Source: CBDAPE01 sp965198325
Lineage (GTDB): Bacteria > Pseudomonadota > Alphaproteobacteria > UBA828 > JAPUJA01
NCBI GenBank assembly: GCA_965198325.1
Contig: CBDAPE010000012.1
Location: forward strand, 1 to 64,000
Length of the DNA: 64,000 bases
Reading direction: 5' to 3'
Of the stretch, positions 16,853 through 25,663 are shown in pieces (position 1 is the first letter of the stretch; every line of letters begins with the position of its first letter). Position numbers and translations under genes: made by a program. Under the pieces are notes generated by a model, which worked only from the letters and a program-made list of their open reading frames with translations, made no database searches and was not told the origin of the DNA.

Positions 16853-17614
16853 TCAGGCGGGTTTCGGAACGTCCGCCGGACAAACCGGCGCCTGCTTGCT
16901 GTCGATATAGGTGTTCACGAGTTCGACCATCCGCTCCCGCCCGAAGCTGCCGTAGTGGCCGGGATGGACGACGGTGACCGATACCTCGATCAGCCGGCGC
17001 ATGGTCTCGACGTAATCCTCGATGTTCGACGAAAACAGCTCGTCGAGGATCTCTCCCTTGTAGATCACGTCGCCCGAGAAGAAAACTCCGGTCGCCTCCT
17101 CCAGCAGCCCGATGCTGCCCCGTGAATGGCCCGGCAGGTGAAGCACCTTGAAGACCCGGTCGCCCAGATCGATCACGTCGCCCTCGTCGAGCGCCCGGGT
17201 CACCGGCGCCGGGGTGATGTGGTAGCTCTCGGTGTCATAACCCGCATGGGGCATGGCGGTGATCATCAGGCTTTCCATGATGTCCGCGGCGGTGTTGTAG
17301 TCGGTCGGCTGGGCGAGAACGTCGGTTTCCGAGCTGTGGCAGGCGCGCTCCTCGAACTCGTGATGGCTGCCCACATGGTCGAAATGGGTGTGCGAGGCGA
17401 CCGCGAGCAGCGGCTTGTCCAGCATCGCGTCCAGCGCGTCCCGCAGGCTCACGATGCCCATCCCGCTATCGACCAGCAGGTCCCGGTCCCGGCCCTTGAC
17501 GAGCCAGCTGTTGGGCTGGAGCCAGGGATCCACGAACGGTTCCTCGAACAGCGTAATTCCGTCCGAAAGCGTCTTGTGTTTCCACCACGGGCCGTCGGCG
17601 ACGGGTAATGTCAT
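16853..17614 (-). CDS. MBL-fold metallo-hydrolase
   Basis: A 253-residue metallo-beta-lactamase-fold hydrolase. The metal motif HTHFDH is at residues 75-80, followed by the downstream ligands in LHLPGHSRGS, FSGDVIYKG and VHPGHYGSFG, giving a full binuclear site. Substrate cannot be told; the group includes glyoxalase II-like and lactone or sulfur-metabolism enzymes. The ATG at 17614 has GGAGG 5 bases upstream; the longer frame to 17665 lacks family sequence. It sits between two EamA genes in the same direction, so a link with their cargo is possible but unproven. Confidence 0.85.
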   Translation of the reverse strand: MTLPVADGPWWKHKTLSDGITLFEEPFVDPWLQPNSWLVKGRDRDLLVDSGMGIVSLRDALDAMLDKPLLAVASHTHFDHVGSHHEFEERACHSSETDVLAQPTDYNTAADIMESLMITAMPHAGYDTESYHITPAPVTRALDEGDVIDLGDRVFKVLHLPGHSRGSIGLLEEATGVFFSGDVIYKGEILDELFSSNIEDYVETMRRLIEVSVTVVHPGHYGSFGRERMVELVNTYIDSKQAPVCPADVPKPA

Positions 17615-17707
17615 AGTGTCCTCCCGCGGCCGCGGAGGCCGCAATTTGTCCCTTGTATTAACCACCTTAGTTCAGAAGGGCGCGGCGGTAAATCGAACCC
17701 TCGGGGC

Positions 17708-18664
17708 TTAGGTGAGGGTGCCGCTCTGGCGCACCGCCCGGCCCGTGGCGTTGACCAGGAAGACGGCCGCCAACAGGAGGCCCAGCGCGCCCCAGATCCA
17801 TAAGGAATGGACCTCTCTGAACAGAAGAACGCCCCACGCCACGCCGGTCAGGGTCGAGAGGTTGTCGACCATTGTCAGGAACACCGGTCCGGACAGACGG
17901 ATCAGTTCGAGCAGCCCGACCCACATGAGCGCCTGGAAGAGCGCCACGGCCAGCAGCGCGCCGTCGCCGGCGTCGAGTGGCCACGCGAACCACCACCAGC
18001 TGTTCGTCGCCGCGACGATCGGGAGCAGCAGCAGGGTTGCCGTCGCAAGCGTTCCCAGGGCGAGCTCGATCGAGCTCATCGCGGGCGGCCGCAGCCGGAC
18101 GACCGCGACCGACATGCCCGCGAGGCAGACGGGGGCCAGCATGGCGAGCAGGACCCAGCCCACCATGTCGCGGCTCGGCAGGCTGGTTTCCGGCAGCAGA
18201 ATCATCAGCACCCCGGCGAAGCCGAACACGATGCCGAGCAGCCGGATCGCAAGGAAGACCTCGAGGCGGAGGACGAGCGCGAAGATGTAGGTCAGGATCG
18301 GGATCAGCGCGAGCGTCAGCCCGACGATGCCGGCGGGAAGCTTCGGCGCGACGAAGGCGTAAATCGAGAACGGCACGACCATGCCGAAGACCGCCATGAC
18401 GAGATAGACCAGGAGCGCGGGCCGGTCGATCCGGGGCAGTCGGCGATGGAGCACGCCGAAGGTCGCGAGCAGGAGGATGGTCGCGCCGGTACTCTGCCAG
18501 AAGACATAGGCGATGAACGGGATGCCGGCCGTGATCCCGATGCGGTTGAGCGAGAACGTGAGGCCATAAATGACGGCGAAGGCGAACAGAACGCCGACCG
18601 GCGCGTACCGGAACCGCCGGTAAAGCGGCGCCAAACCTGACATGTCGATGCCCGAATCTGCCAT
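17708..18664 (-). CDS. EamA/DMT-family transporter (array member F)
   Basis: A 318-residue ten-helix EamA permease, separated from the main array by the MBL-fold gene. Shared features include TAGIPFIAYVFWQSTGA in the first hairpin, PETSLPS before the second repeat, and REVHSLWIWGALGLLLAAVFLVN at the C-terminus. ATG 18664 was chosen; ATG 18643 (MSGLAP) is an alternative. The much longer open frame continuing to 19984 is the antisense of parE and has no family sequence. It is divergent from parE across 147 bases. Confidence 0.87.
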   Translation of the reverse strand: MADSGIDMSGLAPLYRRFRYAPVGVLFAFAVIYGLTFSLNRIGITAGIPFIAYVFWQSTGATILLLATFGVLHRRLPRIDRPALLVYLVMAVFGMVVPFSIYAFVAPKLPAGIVGLTLALIPILTYIFALVLRLEVFLAIRLLGIVFGFAGVLMILLPETSLPSRDMVGWVLLAMLAPVCLAGMSVAVVRLRPPAMSSIELALGTLATATLLLLPIVAATNSWWWFAWPLDAGDGALLAVALFQALMWVGLLELIRLSGPVFLTMVDNLSTLTGVAWGVLLFREVHSLWIWGALGLLLAAVFLVNATGRAVRQSGTLT

Positions 18665-18785
18665 CGCCCGGCTGTAGCACTCATCGCCTGGTGGGACAAG
18701 CGGCCGCTGAAACGGCATCCGGCGACCCTTTCCCTTTACATCCCGACACCATATCTTGATATAAGAACGGCTGGAGTTACCGCAT

Positions 18786-18815
18786 ATGCTGGACATCTGG
18801 AGCGATTTGGCGTGA
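18786..18815 (+). other. Nine-codon open frame overlapping the parE start
   Basis: ATG at 18786 opens a nine-codon frame ending in TGA at 18813-18815, which overlaps the parE GTG (18812-18814). It has GGAG 9 bases upstream (18773-18776), and parE has GGAG at the same spacing (18799-18802). The arrangement could couple parE translation to this minicistron. There is no proof that it is translated. Confidence 0.3.
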
Positions 18816-20818
18816 CCGCGCAGGCGACGCGCAAGGCCGCGGGCGCCGGCGACCTGTTCGCCCAAGCGACCGCGAAGACCAAAAAAACCTATTCCGCCAA
18901 GGATATCGAGGTTCTCGAAGGGCTCGAGCCCGTGCGCCGGCGTCCGGGCATGTATATCGGTGGAACCGACGAGCGCGCGCTCCATCACCTCGCCGCCGAA
19001 GTACTCGATAACGCGATGGACGAGGTCATCGCGGGTCACGCGAGCTGGATCGAGGTCACGCTGACGGCCGACGGCAGCCTCGCGGTGAAGGATAACGGCC
19101 GGGGCATCCCGGTCGATCCCCACCCCAAGGTCAAGGGCAAGTCGGCGCTCGAGGTGATCATGACGACGCTCCACTCGGGCGGCAAGTTCTCGGGCAAGGT
19201 CTACACCACCTCGGGCGGCCTGCACGGCGTCGGCGTCTCGGTCGTCAATGCGCTGTCCGACCGGCTCACGGTCGAGGTCGCGCGCGACCAGCAGCTCTGG
19301 AGCCAGAGTTACCAGCGGGGCAAGCCGACCGGCAAGCTCGAGAAGGCGGGCAAGGTCAAGAACCGGCGCGGCACGCTGGTGCGCTTCCATCCCGACCCCA
19401 AGATCTTCGGCGAGACCGCCGCGTTTCGGCCCGCGACGCTTTATCGCAAGCTGCGCGAGAAGGCCTATCTGTTCCACGGTGTCGAGATCCGCTGGGCGTG
19501 CGACGCCGCGCTGCTCGAGCCGCAGGACGAGGTACCCGCCAAGGAAAGCTTCCATTTTCCGGACGGCCTCGCCGACTATCTTGCCGCCCAGCTGGCCGAT
19601 CGGGCGGCGGTGACCCCGGCCGCCTTCATCGGCGAGGCCGGCTTTGCCAACGGCCATGAGGGCCGGGTCGAATGGGCGATCGCCTGGCCGCTCGACGACG
19701 ACGGCTTCATGGCGTCCCACGTCAACACCGTGGCCACGCCCCAGGGCGGTACCCACGAAAGCGGCTTTCGCACAGGCCTCGCCAAGAGCCTCAAGGCCTA
19801 CGGCGAGCTGGTCGGCAACCGCCAGGCCGCGCAGATCACCGGCGAGGACGTGACCGGCGGCGCCTGCGCCCTGCTCTCGGCATTCCTCGCCGAGCCCCAG
19901 TTCCAGGGCCAGACCAAGGAGCGATTGTCGAATCCCGAAGCCCAGCGTCTCGTCGAGGTCGCGCTCAAGGATCACTTCGATCACTGGCTGTCGGGCGATC
20001 CCGGGGCCGCGAACACGCTGCTCGCGCGGATCTGCGAGCGGGCCGACGAGCGCCGCCGGCGCCGTCAGGACAAGGAGGTCGCGCGCAAGCAGGCGACCCG
20101 CAGGCTCCGCCTGCCGGGCAAGCTCGCGGACTGCAGCCGCGCCGGGCGCGAGGCCACCGAGATTTTCCTGGTCGAGGGCGATTCCGCGGGCGGCTCCGCG
20201 AAGCAGGCGCGCCGGCGCGACACCCAGGCGGTGCTTCCCTTACGCGGCAAGATTCTCAACGTGGCGAGCGCTAGCGCCGACAAGCGCCGCGACAACCAGG
20301 AGCTGGCCGATCTGATGCTGGCGTTGGGCTGCGGTGCGGGCGAGGCGTATGACGAGCAGGCGCTGCGCTACGAGCGGGTCATCATCATGACCGACGCGGA
20401 TGTCGACGGCGCCCATATCGCGACCCTGCTGATGACCTTCTTCTACCAGGAGATGCCCGAGCTGATCGCCCAAGGCCATCTGTTTCTGGCCCAGCCGCCG
20501 CTCTACCGGCTTGCCCAGGGCGACATCGTCCGCTACGCGCGCGACGATGCTCACCGCGCCGCGCTGCTCAAGGCGGACTTCAAGGGGCCGGGCCATGTCG
20601 AAATCAGCCGCTTCAAGGGGCTGGGCGAGATGCCTCCAGCGCAGCTCCGCACGACGACCATGGATCCCGATAGCCGGTCGCTGCTCCGCGTCGAGATCGC
20701 GCCGGAAGAAGGCAAGCGGACCGCCAGGCAGGTCGAGGACCTGATGGGGCGCAAGCCCGAGCGGCGCTTCGCCTTCATCCAGAAGAACGCCCGGTTCGTC
20801 ACCGGGCTGGACGTCTGA
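18812..20818 (+). CDS. parE: DNA topoisomerase IV subunit B
   Basis: ATPase subunit of the decatenating type II topoisomerase, 668 residues. The GHKL ATPase motifs are present (EVLDNAMDE, DNGRGIPVD, GGLHGVGVSVVNAL), then the transducer domain, then the Toprim domain with EGDSAGGSAKQ, LPLRGKILNV, TDADVDGAHI and RFKGLGEM. Length and the absence of the long GyrB-type Toprim insertion favour ParE over GyrB. The start is GTG with GGAG 9 bases upstream. parC is not in the window, as is common in alphaproteobacteria. Upstream TTTACA (18735-18740) and TATAAG (18760-18765) are promoter-like but 19 bases apart. Confidence 0.92.
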   Translation: MTAQATRKAAGAGDLFAQATAKTKKTYSAKDIEVLEGLEPVRRRPGMYIGGTDERALHHLAAEVLDNAMDEVIAGHASWIEVTLTADGSLAVKDNGRGIPVDPHPKVKGKSALEVIMTTLHSGGKFSGKVYTTSGGLHGVGVSVVNALSDRLTVEVARDQQLWSQSYQRGKPTGKLEKAGKVKNRRGTLVRFHPDPKIFGETAAFRPATLYRKLREKAYLFHGVEIRWACDAALLEPQDEVPAKESFHFPDGLADYLAAQLADRAAVTPAAFIGEAGFANGHEGRVEWAIAWPLDDDGFMASHVNTVATPQGGTHESGFRTGLAKSLKAYGELVGNRQAAQITGEDVTGGACALLSAFLAEPQFQGQTKERLSNPEAQRLVEVALKDHFDHWLSGDPGAANTLLARICERADERRRRRQDKEVARKQATRRLRLPGKLADCSRAGREATEIFLVEGDSAGGSAKQARRRDTQAVLPLRGKILNVASASADKRRDNQELADLMLALGCGAGEAYDEQALRYERVIIMTDADVDGAHIATLLMTFFYQEMPELIAQGHLFLAQPPLYRLAQGDIVRYARDDAHRAALLKADFKGPGHVEISRFKGLGEMPPAQLRTTTMDPDSRSLLRVEIAPEEGKRTARQVEDLMGRKPERRFAFIQKNARFVTGLDV

Positions 20819-21023
20819 CCTGACGGGCCGCGCGGCCCCAGTGCGCGGAAAAGCTTGAATTTCCCGCCCACAGCGCCTAAATCATGCTCAACAGATCGGC
20901 ACGCCCTCGGTCGACGCCCGTCGCTGATCGCGACGCGAGTTCCTGGCGGCCTCCTCTTCTGCTCCGTCTGTTGATGGTTTGAACGCCGGTCACGGGGCCG
21001 GCGGGAGACGAAATGAAGGTTTG

Positions 21024-22544
21024 ATGCGATTTGATGAACTCGGCCTGAGCGCCGACCTCCTCCGCGCCGTCGCGGACGCGGGCTACGAAGAGCCCACCCC
21101 CATCCAGGACCAGGCGATCCCCATCGTGCTCCAAGCGCGCGACGTGATGGGCTGTGCCCAGACCGGCACCGGCAAGACGGCGTCGTTCGTCCTGCCGATG
21201 CTCGAGATGCTGGCGTCAGGCCGCGCGCGGGCGCGCATGCCGCGCTCGCTGATCCTCACGCCGACGCGCGAGCTCGCGACCCAGATCGCCGAGAATTTCG
21301 AGATCTACGGCAAGTATCACAAAAAGCTTTCCATGGCGCTCTTGATCGGCGGCGTCTCGTTCGACGACCAGTTCAAGAAGCTGGATCGGGGCGTCGACGT
21401 GCTGATCGCGACGCCCGGCCGCCTGCTCGATCATTTCGAACGGGGGCGGCTTTTACTCAGCGGCGTGCAGCTGCTCGTCATCGACGAGGCCGACCGCATG
21501 CTCGATATGGGGTTCATTCCCGATGTCGAGCGCATCGTCGGACTGCTGCCGCCCCTGCGCCAGACCCTGATGTTCTCCGCAACCATGCCGCTGGAAATCC
21601 GCCGGCTCGCCGACAAATTCCTGAGCAACCCGAAGGAAATCCGCGTCGACCCGCCGGCGCGCCCCGCCGAAGGGGTCGATCACGCGCTGCTGATGATTGC
21701 GGCCGGCCGGCGCGACGACCTCGCCAAAAAGAAGCGCGGTGCGCTCCGCGCGCTGATTCAAAGCGCATCGATCGGCGATGCCTTGATCTTCTGCAACCGC
21801 AAGAAGGATGTCGATACCCTCGGCAAGTCGCTCAAGCGTCACGGGCTTGACGGCGTCGGCACCCTGCATGGCGACATGAACCAGGCGAGCCGGACGGAGA
21901 CGCTCGAGCGCTTCAAGGCCGGCGAAATCAAGTATCTGGTGGCGAGCGACGTGGCCGGGCGCGGTCTCGACATCGACGCGCTCTCCTTCGTCATCAATTT
22001 CGACGTCCCGATGCATGCCGAAGACTATGTCCATCGCATCGGCCGGACGGGCCGGGCGGGCAAGACCGGGCAGGCCTTTACCCTGGCGACTGCGGCGGAC
22101 GCAAAGTTCATCGACGCTATCGAGCGGCTTATCAAGGCGCCGATCCCGCGGCGCGGCGAGGGTGGCGCGACGCCCAAGCCCGAGACCGCCGGCGAGGCGG
22201 TCGGGGACGTCCCGGCGCAAGCCCGAGCGGAGACCGGCAAACCGGCTCGGGAGCAGCGGAGCCGCGGACGGGGCAGGGGCCGCAAGAAAGCCCCGGCCTC
22301 CGAGACCGCCGAGGTCGAGACCCCGGCGCCCGACGCTCCGGCCCTCGAGTCCGCGCCGGCGCCGGAACCGGTTCGCGAGGCCGAGTCCAAGCCTAAGCCC
22401 AAGCCCGCCCCCGAGAAGGCGCCGCGCACGCGCAAGCGCAAGGATCGCGGCGAGGGATCGGGCGGGGCCGCCGTCGGCTGGGGCGATCACACCCCCGCGT
22501 TCATGCTCCCCGAGCCCAAAAAGGCCAGGGCCGGGCGGACCTGA
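21024..22544 (+). CDS. DEAD-box ATP-dependent RNA helicase with basic tail
   Basis: RNA helicase of the RhlE/DeaD-like group, 506 residues. In order: Q motif (YEEPTPIQDQ, about 21-30), Walker A AQTGTGKT (45-52), PTRELA, TPGR, DEAD box VIDEADRML, SAT, then the second RecA domain with ARG-finger region HRIGRTGRAG. From about residue 380 the protein becomes a low-complexity Ala/Pro/Lys/Glu/Arg tail (RGRGRGRKK, KPKPKPAPEK) ending in the short block GWGDHTPAFMLPEP. Such tails bind RNA non-specifically. ATG 21024 has AAGG 6 bases upstream. Likely role in ribosome assembly or RNA decay, inferred from the family. Confidence 0.9.
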   Translation: MRFDELGLSADLLRAVADAGYEEPTPIQDQAIPIVLQARDVMGCAQTGTGKTASFVLPMLEMLASGRARARMPRSLILTPTRELATQIAENFEIYGKYHKKLSMALLIGGVSFDDQFKKLDRGVDVLIATPGRLLDHFERGRLLLSGVQLLVIDEADRMLDMGFIPDVERIVGLLPPLRQTLMFSATMPLEIRRLADKFLSNPKEIRVDPPARPAEGVDHALLMIAAGRRDDLAKKKRGALRALIQSASIGDALIFCNRKKDVDTLGKSLKRHGLDGVGTLHGDMNQASRTETLERFKAGEIKYLVASDVAGRGLDIDALSFVINFDVPMHAEDYVHRIGRTGRAGKTGQAFTLATAADAKFIDAIERLIKAPIPRRGEGGATPKPETAGEAVGDVPAQARAETGKPAREQRSRGRGRGRKKAPASETAEVETPAPDAPALESAPAPEPVREAESKPKPKPAPEKAPRTRKRKDRGEGSGGAAVGWGDHTPAFMLPEPKKARAGRT

Positions 22545-22569
22545 TGCGAGCCGCCCGCCAGAGCCGGGC

Positions 22570-23952
22570 CTAGGCCCCCATCCCCTCCCGGGCGGCCAGG
22601 TCGGCAAAGTCCGCCATGACGCCTTCGAGCCGGTCGAACAGCTCGTCGATCTCGGGCTCGGTGATGATGAAGGGCGGCGCGACGATCACCGAATTTTCCA
22701 GCGGCCGCATGATCAGGCCGTGCTCGAGCCCGATCCGGCAGATCGCCTCGGTCGCGAGATGCTCCTTCGCGAACGGCGCCTTGCTCTCCTTCTCGGCGAG
22801 CAGTTCGTAGCCGCCCATCAGGCCGACCTGGCGTATCTCGCCGACGAACGGATTGTTCTCGAAGCGCCGCATGCCCTCGCCGAAGCGGGGCGAGACGCTC
22901 TTCATGTGGTCGAACACGCCGTCTTCCAGCAGCAGGTCGATCACCCGCAGGCCCACCGCGGCGCCGATCGGGCTGCCGCCGGTGGTAAAGCCGTGGGCGA
23001 ACTCCTCGGCCTTCGCGCAGGCCTCTTCGAGCGCGGCGGAGAGGCGCTCCGAGACCAGCGTCGCGCCAATCGGATAATAGCCCGCCGAGAGCACCTTCGA
23101 GGTCGTCACGATATCGGGCGCGCCGCCGAAGGTCTGCACGCCCCAGAGTTGTCCCGTCCGGCCCAGCCCGGTGACCACCTCGTCGGAAATCAGCAGGATT
23201 TCGTGCTTGGCGAGCACCGCCTGGATCTTTTCGTAGTAGCCCGCCGGCGGCGGAATCACGCCGGCGCCGGACATCACGGGATCGGCGATGAAGGCGGCGA
23301 CCGTCTCGGGTCCTTCGGCTTCGATCAGGGCGTCGAGCCGCTGGGCCAGGCGGCCCGCATAGGCGTCCTCGCTTTCGCCGGCTTCCGCGAAGCGCCAGTG
23401 ATGGGGCAGGTCGGCATAGCAGGCCTCGGGTACGGGCAGGCCGAAGGGGTGGATGTAGTCCTTGCCGATCAGGCTGCCCGCCACGATGGTGCTGCCATGA
23501 TAGGCTTTTTTCCGCGAGATGATCTTGCGCTTTTGGGGCCGGCCCTGGGCCCAGTTCATCAGCCAGATCATTTTGATTGCGGTCTCGTTGGCCTCCGAGC
23601 CCGAGTTGGAGAAGAACACCTTGCCCGTCGGCATCGGCGCGATCTCGCTCAGCCGGTCGGCCAGCCGGAGCGCGGTTTCCGAGACCCGGCCGAAGAACGA
23701 ATGGTAGGCCGGCAGCTTGGCCATCTGCTCGGACATGGCGTCGATCAGGCGCTGCTCGGAGAACCCGAAGGCGATATGCCAGGCGCCCGAGATCGCCTCG
23801 ACGTAGCGGTTGCCCGAGGTATCGAAGACGTAAATCCCCTCGCCCCGCTCGAGCGCCAGACCGCCATTCTCGACGACGTCGGGCCAGTAGGCGTTGCCGT
23901 AGAGAAAATGCTCGTCGTGGGGCCGGTTCGCCCGTGCGGTTGCCGTGCTCAT
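22570..23952 (-). CDS. Class III (omega) aminotransferase
   Basis: PLP-dependent aminotransferase of 460 residues from the omega-amino acid:pyruvate/acetylornithine-like group. Visible hallmarks are the SNSGSEANETAIKM phosphate-binding region, LISDEVVTGLGRTG with the ring-nitrogen Asp, and the PLP lysine in TTSKVLSAGYYPIGA. Typical substrates are omega-amino acids, taurine, or amines such as putrescine. ATG 23952 is preceded by GGGAG about 12 bases upstream; a GTG 15 bases further up is possible. It is the last gene of the leftward amidase-FIST-YjbQ run (37-base gap). Confidence 0.9.
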   Translation of the reverse strand: MSTATARANRPHDEHFLYGNAYWPDVVENGGLALERGEGIYVFDTSGNRYVEAISGAWHIAFGFSEQRLIDAMSEQMAKLPAYHSFFGRVSETALRLADRLSEIAPMPTGKVFFSNSGSEANETAIKMIWLMNWAQGRPQKRKIISRKKAYHGSTIVAGSLIGKDYIHPFGLPVPEACYADLPHHWRFAEAGESEDAYAGRLAQRLDALIEAEGPETVAAFIADPVMSGAGVIPPPAGYYEKIQAVLAKHEILLISDEVVTGLGRTGQLWGVQTFGGAPDIVTTSKVLSAGYYPIGATLVSERLSAALEEACAKAEEFAHGFTTGGSPIGAAVGLRVIDLLLEDGVFDHMKSVSPRFGEGMRRFENNPFVGEIRQVGLMGGYELLAEKESKAPFAKEHLATEAICRIGLEHGLIMRPLENSVIVAPPFIITEPEIDELFDRLEGVMADFADLAAREGMGA

Positions 23953-23989
23953 ATCGTCGTCTCCCACGACCGCCCCGTCCCGGCGGCGC

Positions 23990-24409
23990 TTAGTTCCCGA
24001 TGATCTTGACGAACACGCGCTTGGGCCGGTTGCCGTCGTACTCGCCGTAGAAGATTTGCTCCCAGGTGCCGAAATCGAGGCGCCCGTCGGTCACCGCGAC
24101 CACCACCTCTCGCCCCATCAGCTGGCGCTTGATGTGGGCGTCGGCGTTGTCCTCGCCGGTGTCGTTATGGCGATACTGCCCGATCGGCTCGTGGGGCGCT
24201 AGGTCTTCGAAGAATCGCTCGTAATCGTGATGCAGGCCCTGCTCGTCGTCGTTGATGAAGACCGACGCGGTGATGTGCATCGGGTTGACCAGCGCGAGCC
24301 CGTCCGTGATGCCGCTTTCGGCGAGGCAGGCCTCGACGTCGGCGGTGATGTTGAGGAAGCCGCGCCGCGCGGACACGTTGTAGGTCAGCTCCTTGCGGTA
24401 GGATTTCAC
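23990..24409 (-). CDS. YjbQ/UPF0047 family protein
   Basis: A 139-residue protein of the YjbQ family, small trimeric proteins for which a weak thiamine-phosphate synthase activity has been described. Conserved text includes NPMHITASVFINDDEQGL, the His-rich QYRHNDTGEDNADAHIKRQLMG, and GTWEQIFYGEYDG near the C-terminus. GTG 24409 was chosen because family homology begins there (KSYRKELTYNV) and GGAGAGAGA lies just upstream. It is the third gene of the leftward run; 141 bases separate it from the FIST gene, so a separate promoter is possible. Confidence 0.88.
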   Translation of the reverse strand: MKSYRKELTYNVSARRGFLNITADVEACLAESGITDGLALVNPMHITASVFINDDEQGLHHDYERFFEDLAPHEPIGQYRHNDTGEDNADAHIKRQLMGREVVVAVTDGRLDFGTWEQIFYGEYDGNRPKRVFVKIIGN

Positions 24410-24550
24410 GGCATCTCTCTCCGTTCTCTTCCATCGGCCGCCCCAATATCCCGGTGTCCGACAGGGCTCGGAGACTGCGCTGGGCATAAGCCGGCCCCGA
24501 CACGATTCGCGCGAGCCGGACTGGCGGCCGTAAATAACTCGAATTCCCTC

Positions 24551-25663
24551 TTAGACGAACAGTGTCAGCACCCCGGTGAAAGTGTAGAGCCGGTTGTTCG
24601 AGATCTCGCCGTTGCAGTAGAAGCCCGTGATCGGGAAGTCGCCCAGAACGTCGGCGATGGTGTCCAGCTCCCAGGCTCCCGGCCCGAACAGGTTGGGTCC
24701 CCGGGCGAGGCAGGAATAGTAGAGCCCGCCCGAAGGTGTGCCCGGAAGCCGCTTCTTGAGGCCTTCGAGCATGCGCACGAAGTCGCGCTCCGCGGCGACC
24801 CGGTCGCGCCGACAAAACATCAGCCGGTCGCCGTGGCCCAGTTGCTGGGAGACCCCGATCACCCCCCGGTCGGAATCGAATCCCACGAGCTGGCGGACCA
24901 GGTAGTCGCCCGTATCCGAACCCGCGATCGGAAACCCCACCAGGACCGCGTCCGTGACGTCGCCCACCTCCTCGCCCAGACCGGCCACGAGGTCTTCCGC
25001 GAAGACGTCCACCGCCGGCCGGTCGTCGAGTTCGATCGCGAGGTTGTCCTCGCACTCGGTCACGTCGTGATAGGGGCCGATAGGCTCGCAACTTTGCGAG
25101 TGCGCCGTCATGACGGGCACCTCGCTCGAGATCAGAACGCCCGAAATTCCGCCGTCGCCGACGGTTCGACCGACCTGCGGAAAACCGCCCCGCGAGCTGC
25201 TCAAGCCACCAACGAGAAAGCCGTTGCTCTGACCGGCGAGACCTTCGATCAGCTCGCTCAGCGCCGGGTTTCGCGGATCTGCATGGATGACGCCGAACGA
25301 CGGATCGCTGCCTGCGTCCGACCCTTCGCCGCCTGCAAGGTCGGTCTCGGGGTCGCGTAAGCTGTCGAGCACCCGGAAGGCGTGGTCTGGCAGGTCGGCG
25401 ACGAGGATCGAGAGCGCCGGTTCGTCGAAATAATTGCGGCCTTGGGCGCAGATTCCGAAGCCCACGGTTCCGACCCAGTTTCGAATCCCGGTGTTGCTGC
25501 GCAGGTAATCCGCTATCTCCGGCAGATTGTTCGCGAACCCGTCGGTAACGTAGATAAATCCCAGCCCGCCCGACGGCGGATTGTCCTCGAGCCGCTCCAG
25601 GCAAAGCACGACCGCTTCGGTCCAGTGGGGCGCCGCGGCGTGGGCGGACCGGCATTCGGTCAT
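24551..25663 (-). CDS. FIST-domain (FIST_N/FIST_C) sensory protein
   Basis: A 370-residue protein made of FIST_N (about 20-210) and FIST_C (about 215-355) with no extra output domain. FIST domains are predicted small-ligand sensors often found near amino-acid metabolism genes. Recognisable text: GFIYVTDGFANNLPEIADYL, WVGTVGFGI, GFLVGGLSSSRG, SQSCEPIG and, near the end, GFYCNGEI. The ATG overlaps the amidase TGA in an ATGA junction, so the two are translationally coupled. The longer open frame running to 26440 is the antisense or shifted frame of the amidase and was not used. Confidence 0.87.
   Translation of the reverse strand: MTECRSAHAAAPHWTEAVVLCLERLEDNPPSGGLGFIYVTDGFANNLPEIADYLRSNTGIRNWVGTVGFGICAQGRNYFDEPALSILVADLPDHAFRVLDSLRDPETDLAGGEGSDAGSDPSFGVIHADPRNPALSELIEGLAGQSNGFLVGGLSSSRGGFPQVGRTVGDGGISGVLISSEVPVMTAHSQSCEPIGPYHDVTECEDNLAIELDDRPAVDVFAEDLVAGLGEEVGDVTDAVLVGFPIAGSDTGDYLVRQLVGFDSDRGVIGVSQQLGHGDRLMFCRRDRVAAERDFVRMLEGLKKRLPGTPSGGLYYSCLARGPNLFGPGAWELDTIADVLGDFPITGFYCNGEISNNRLYTFTGVLTLFV

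Noticed and set aside
18665..19984. Long N-terminal extension of EamA member F
   Set aside because: It is antisense to parE; the transporter's first helix starts right after 18664.
20825..20838. GGGCCGCGCGGCCC after parE as a terminator
   Set aside because: The stem is only 5 bp and no U-tract follows; such short palindromes are common in G/C-rich DNA.
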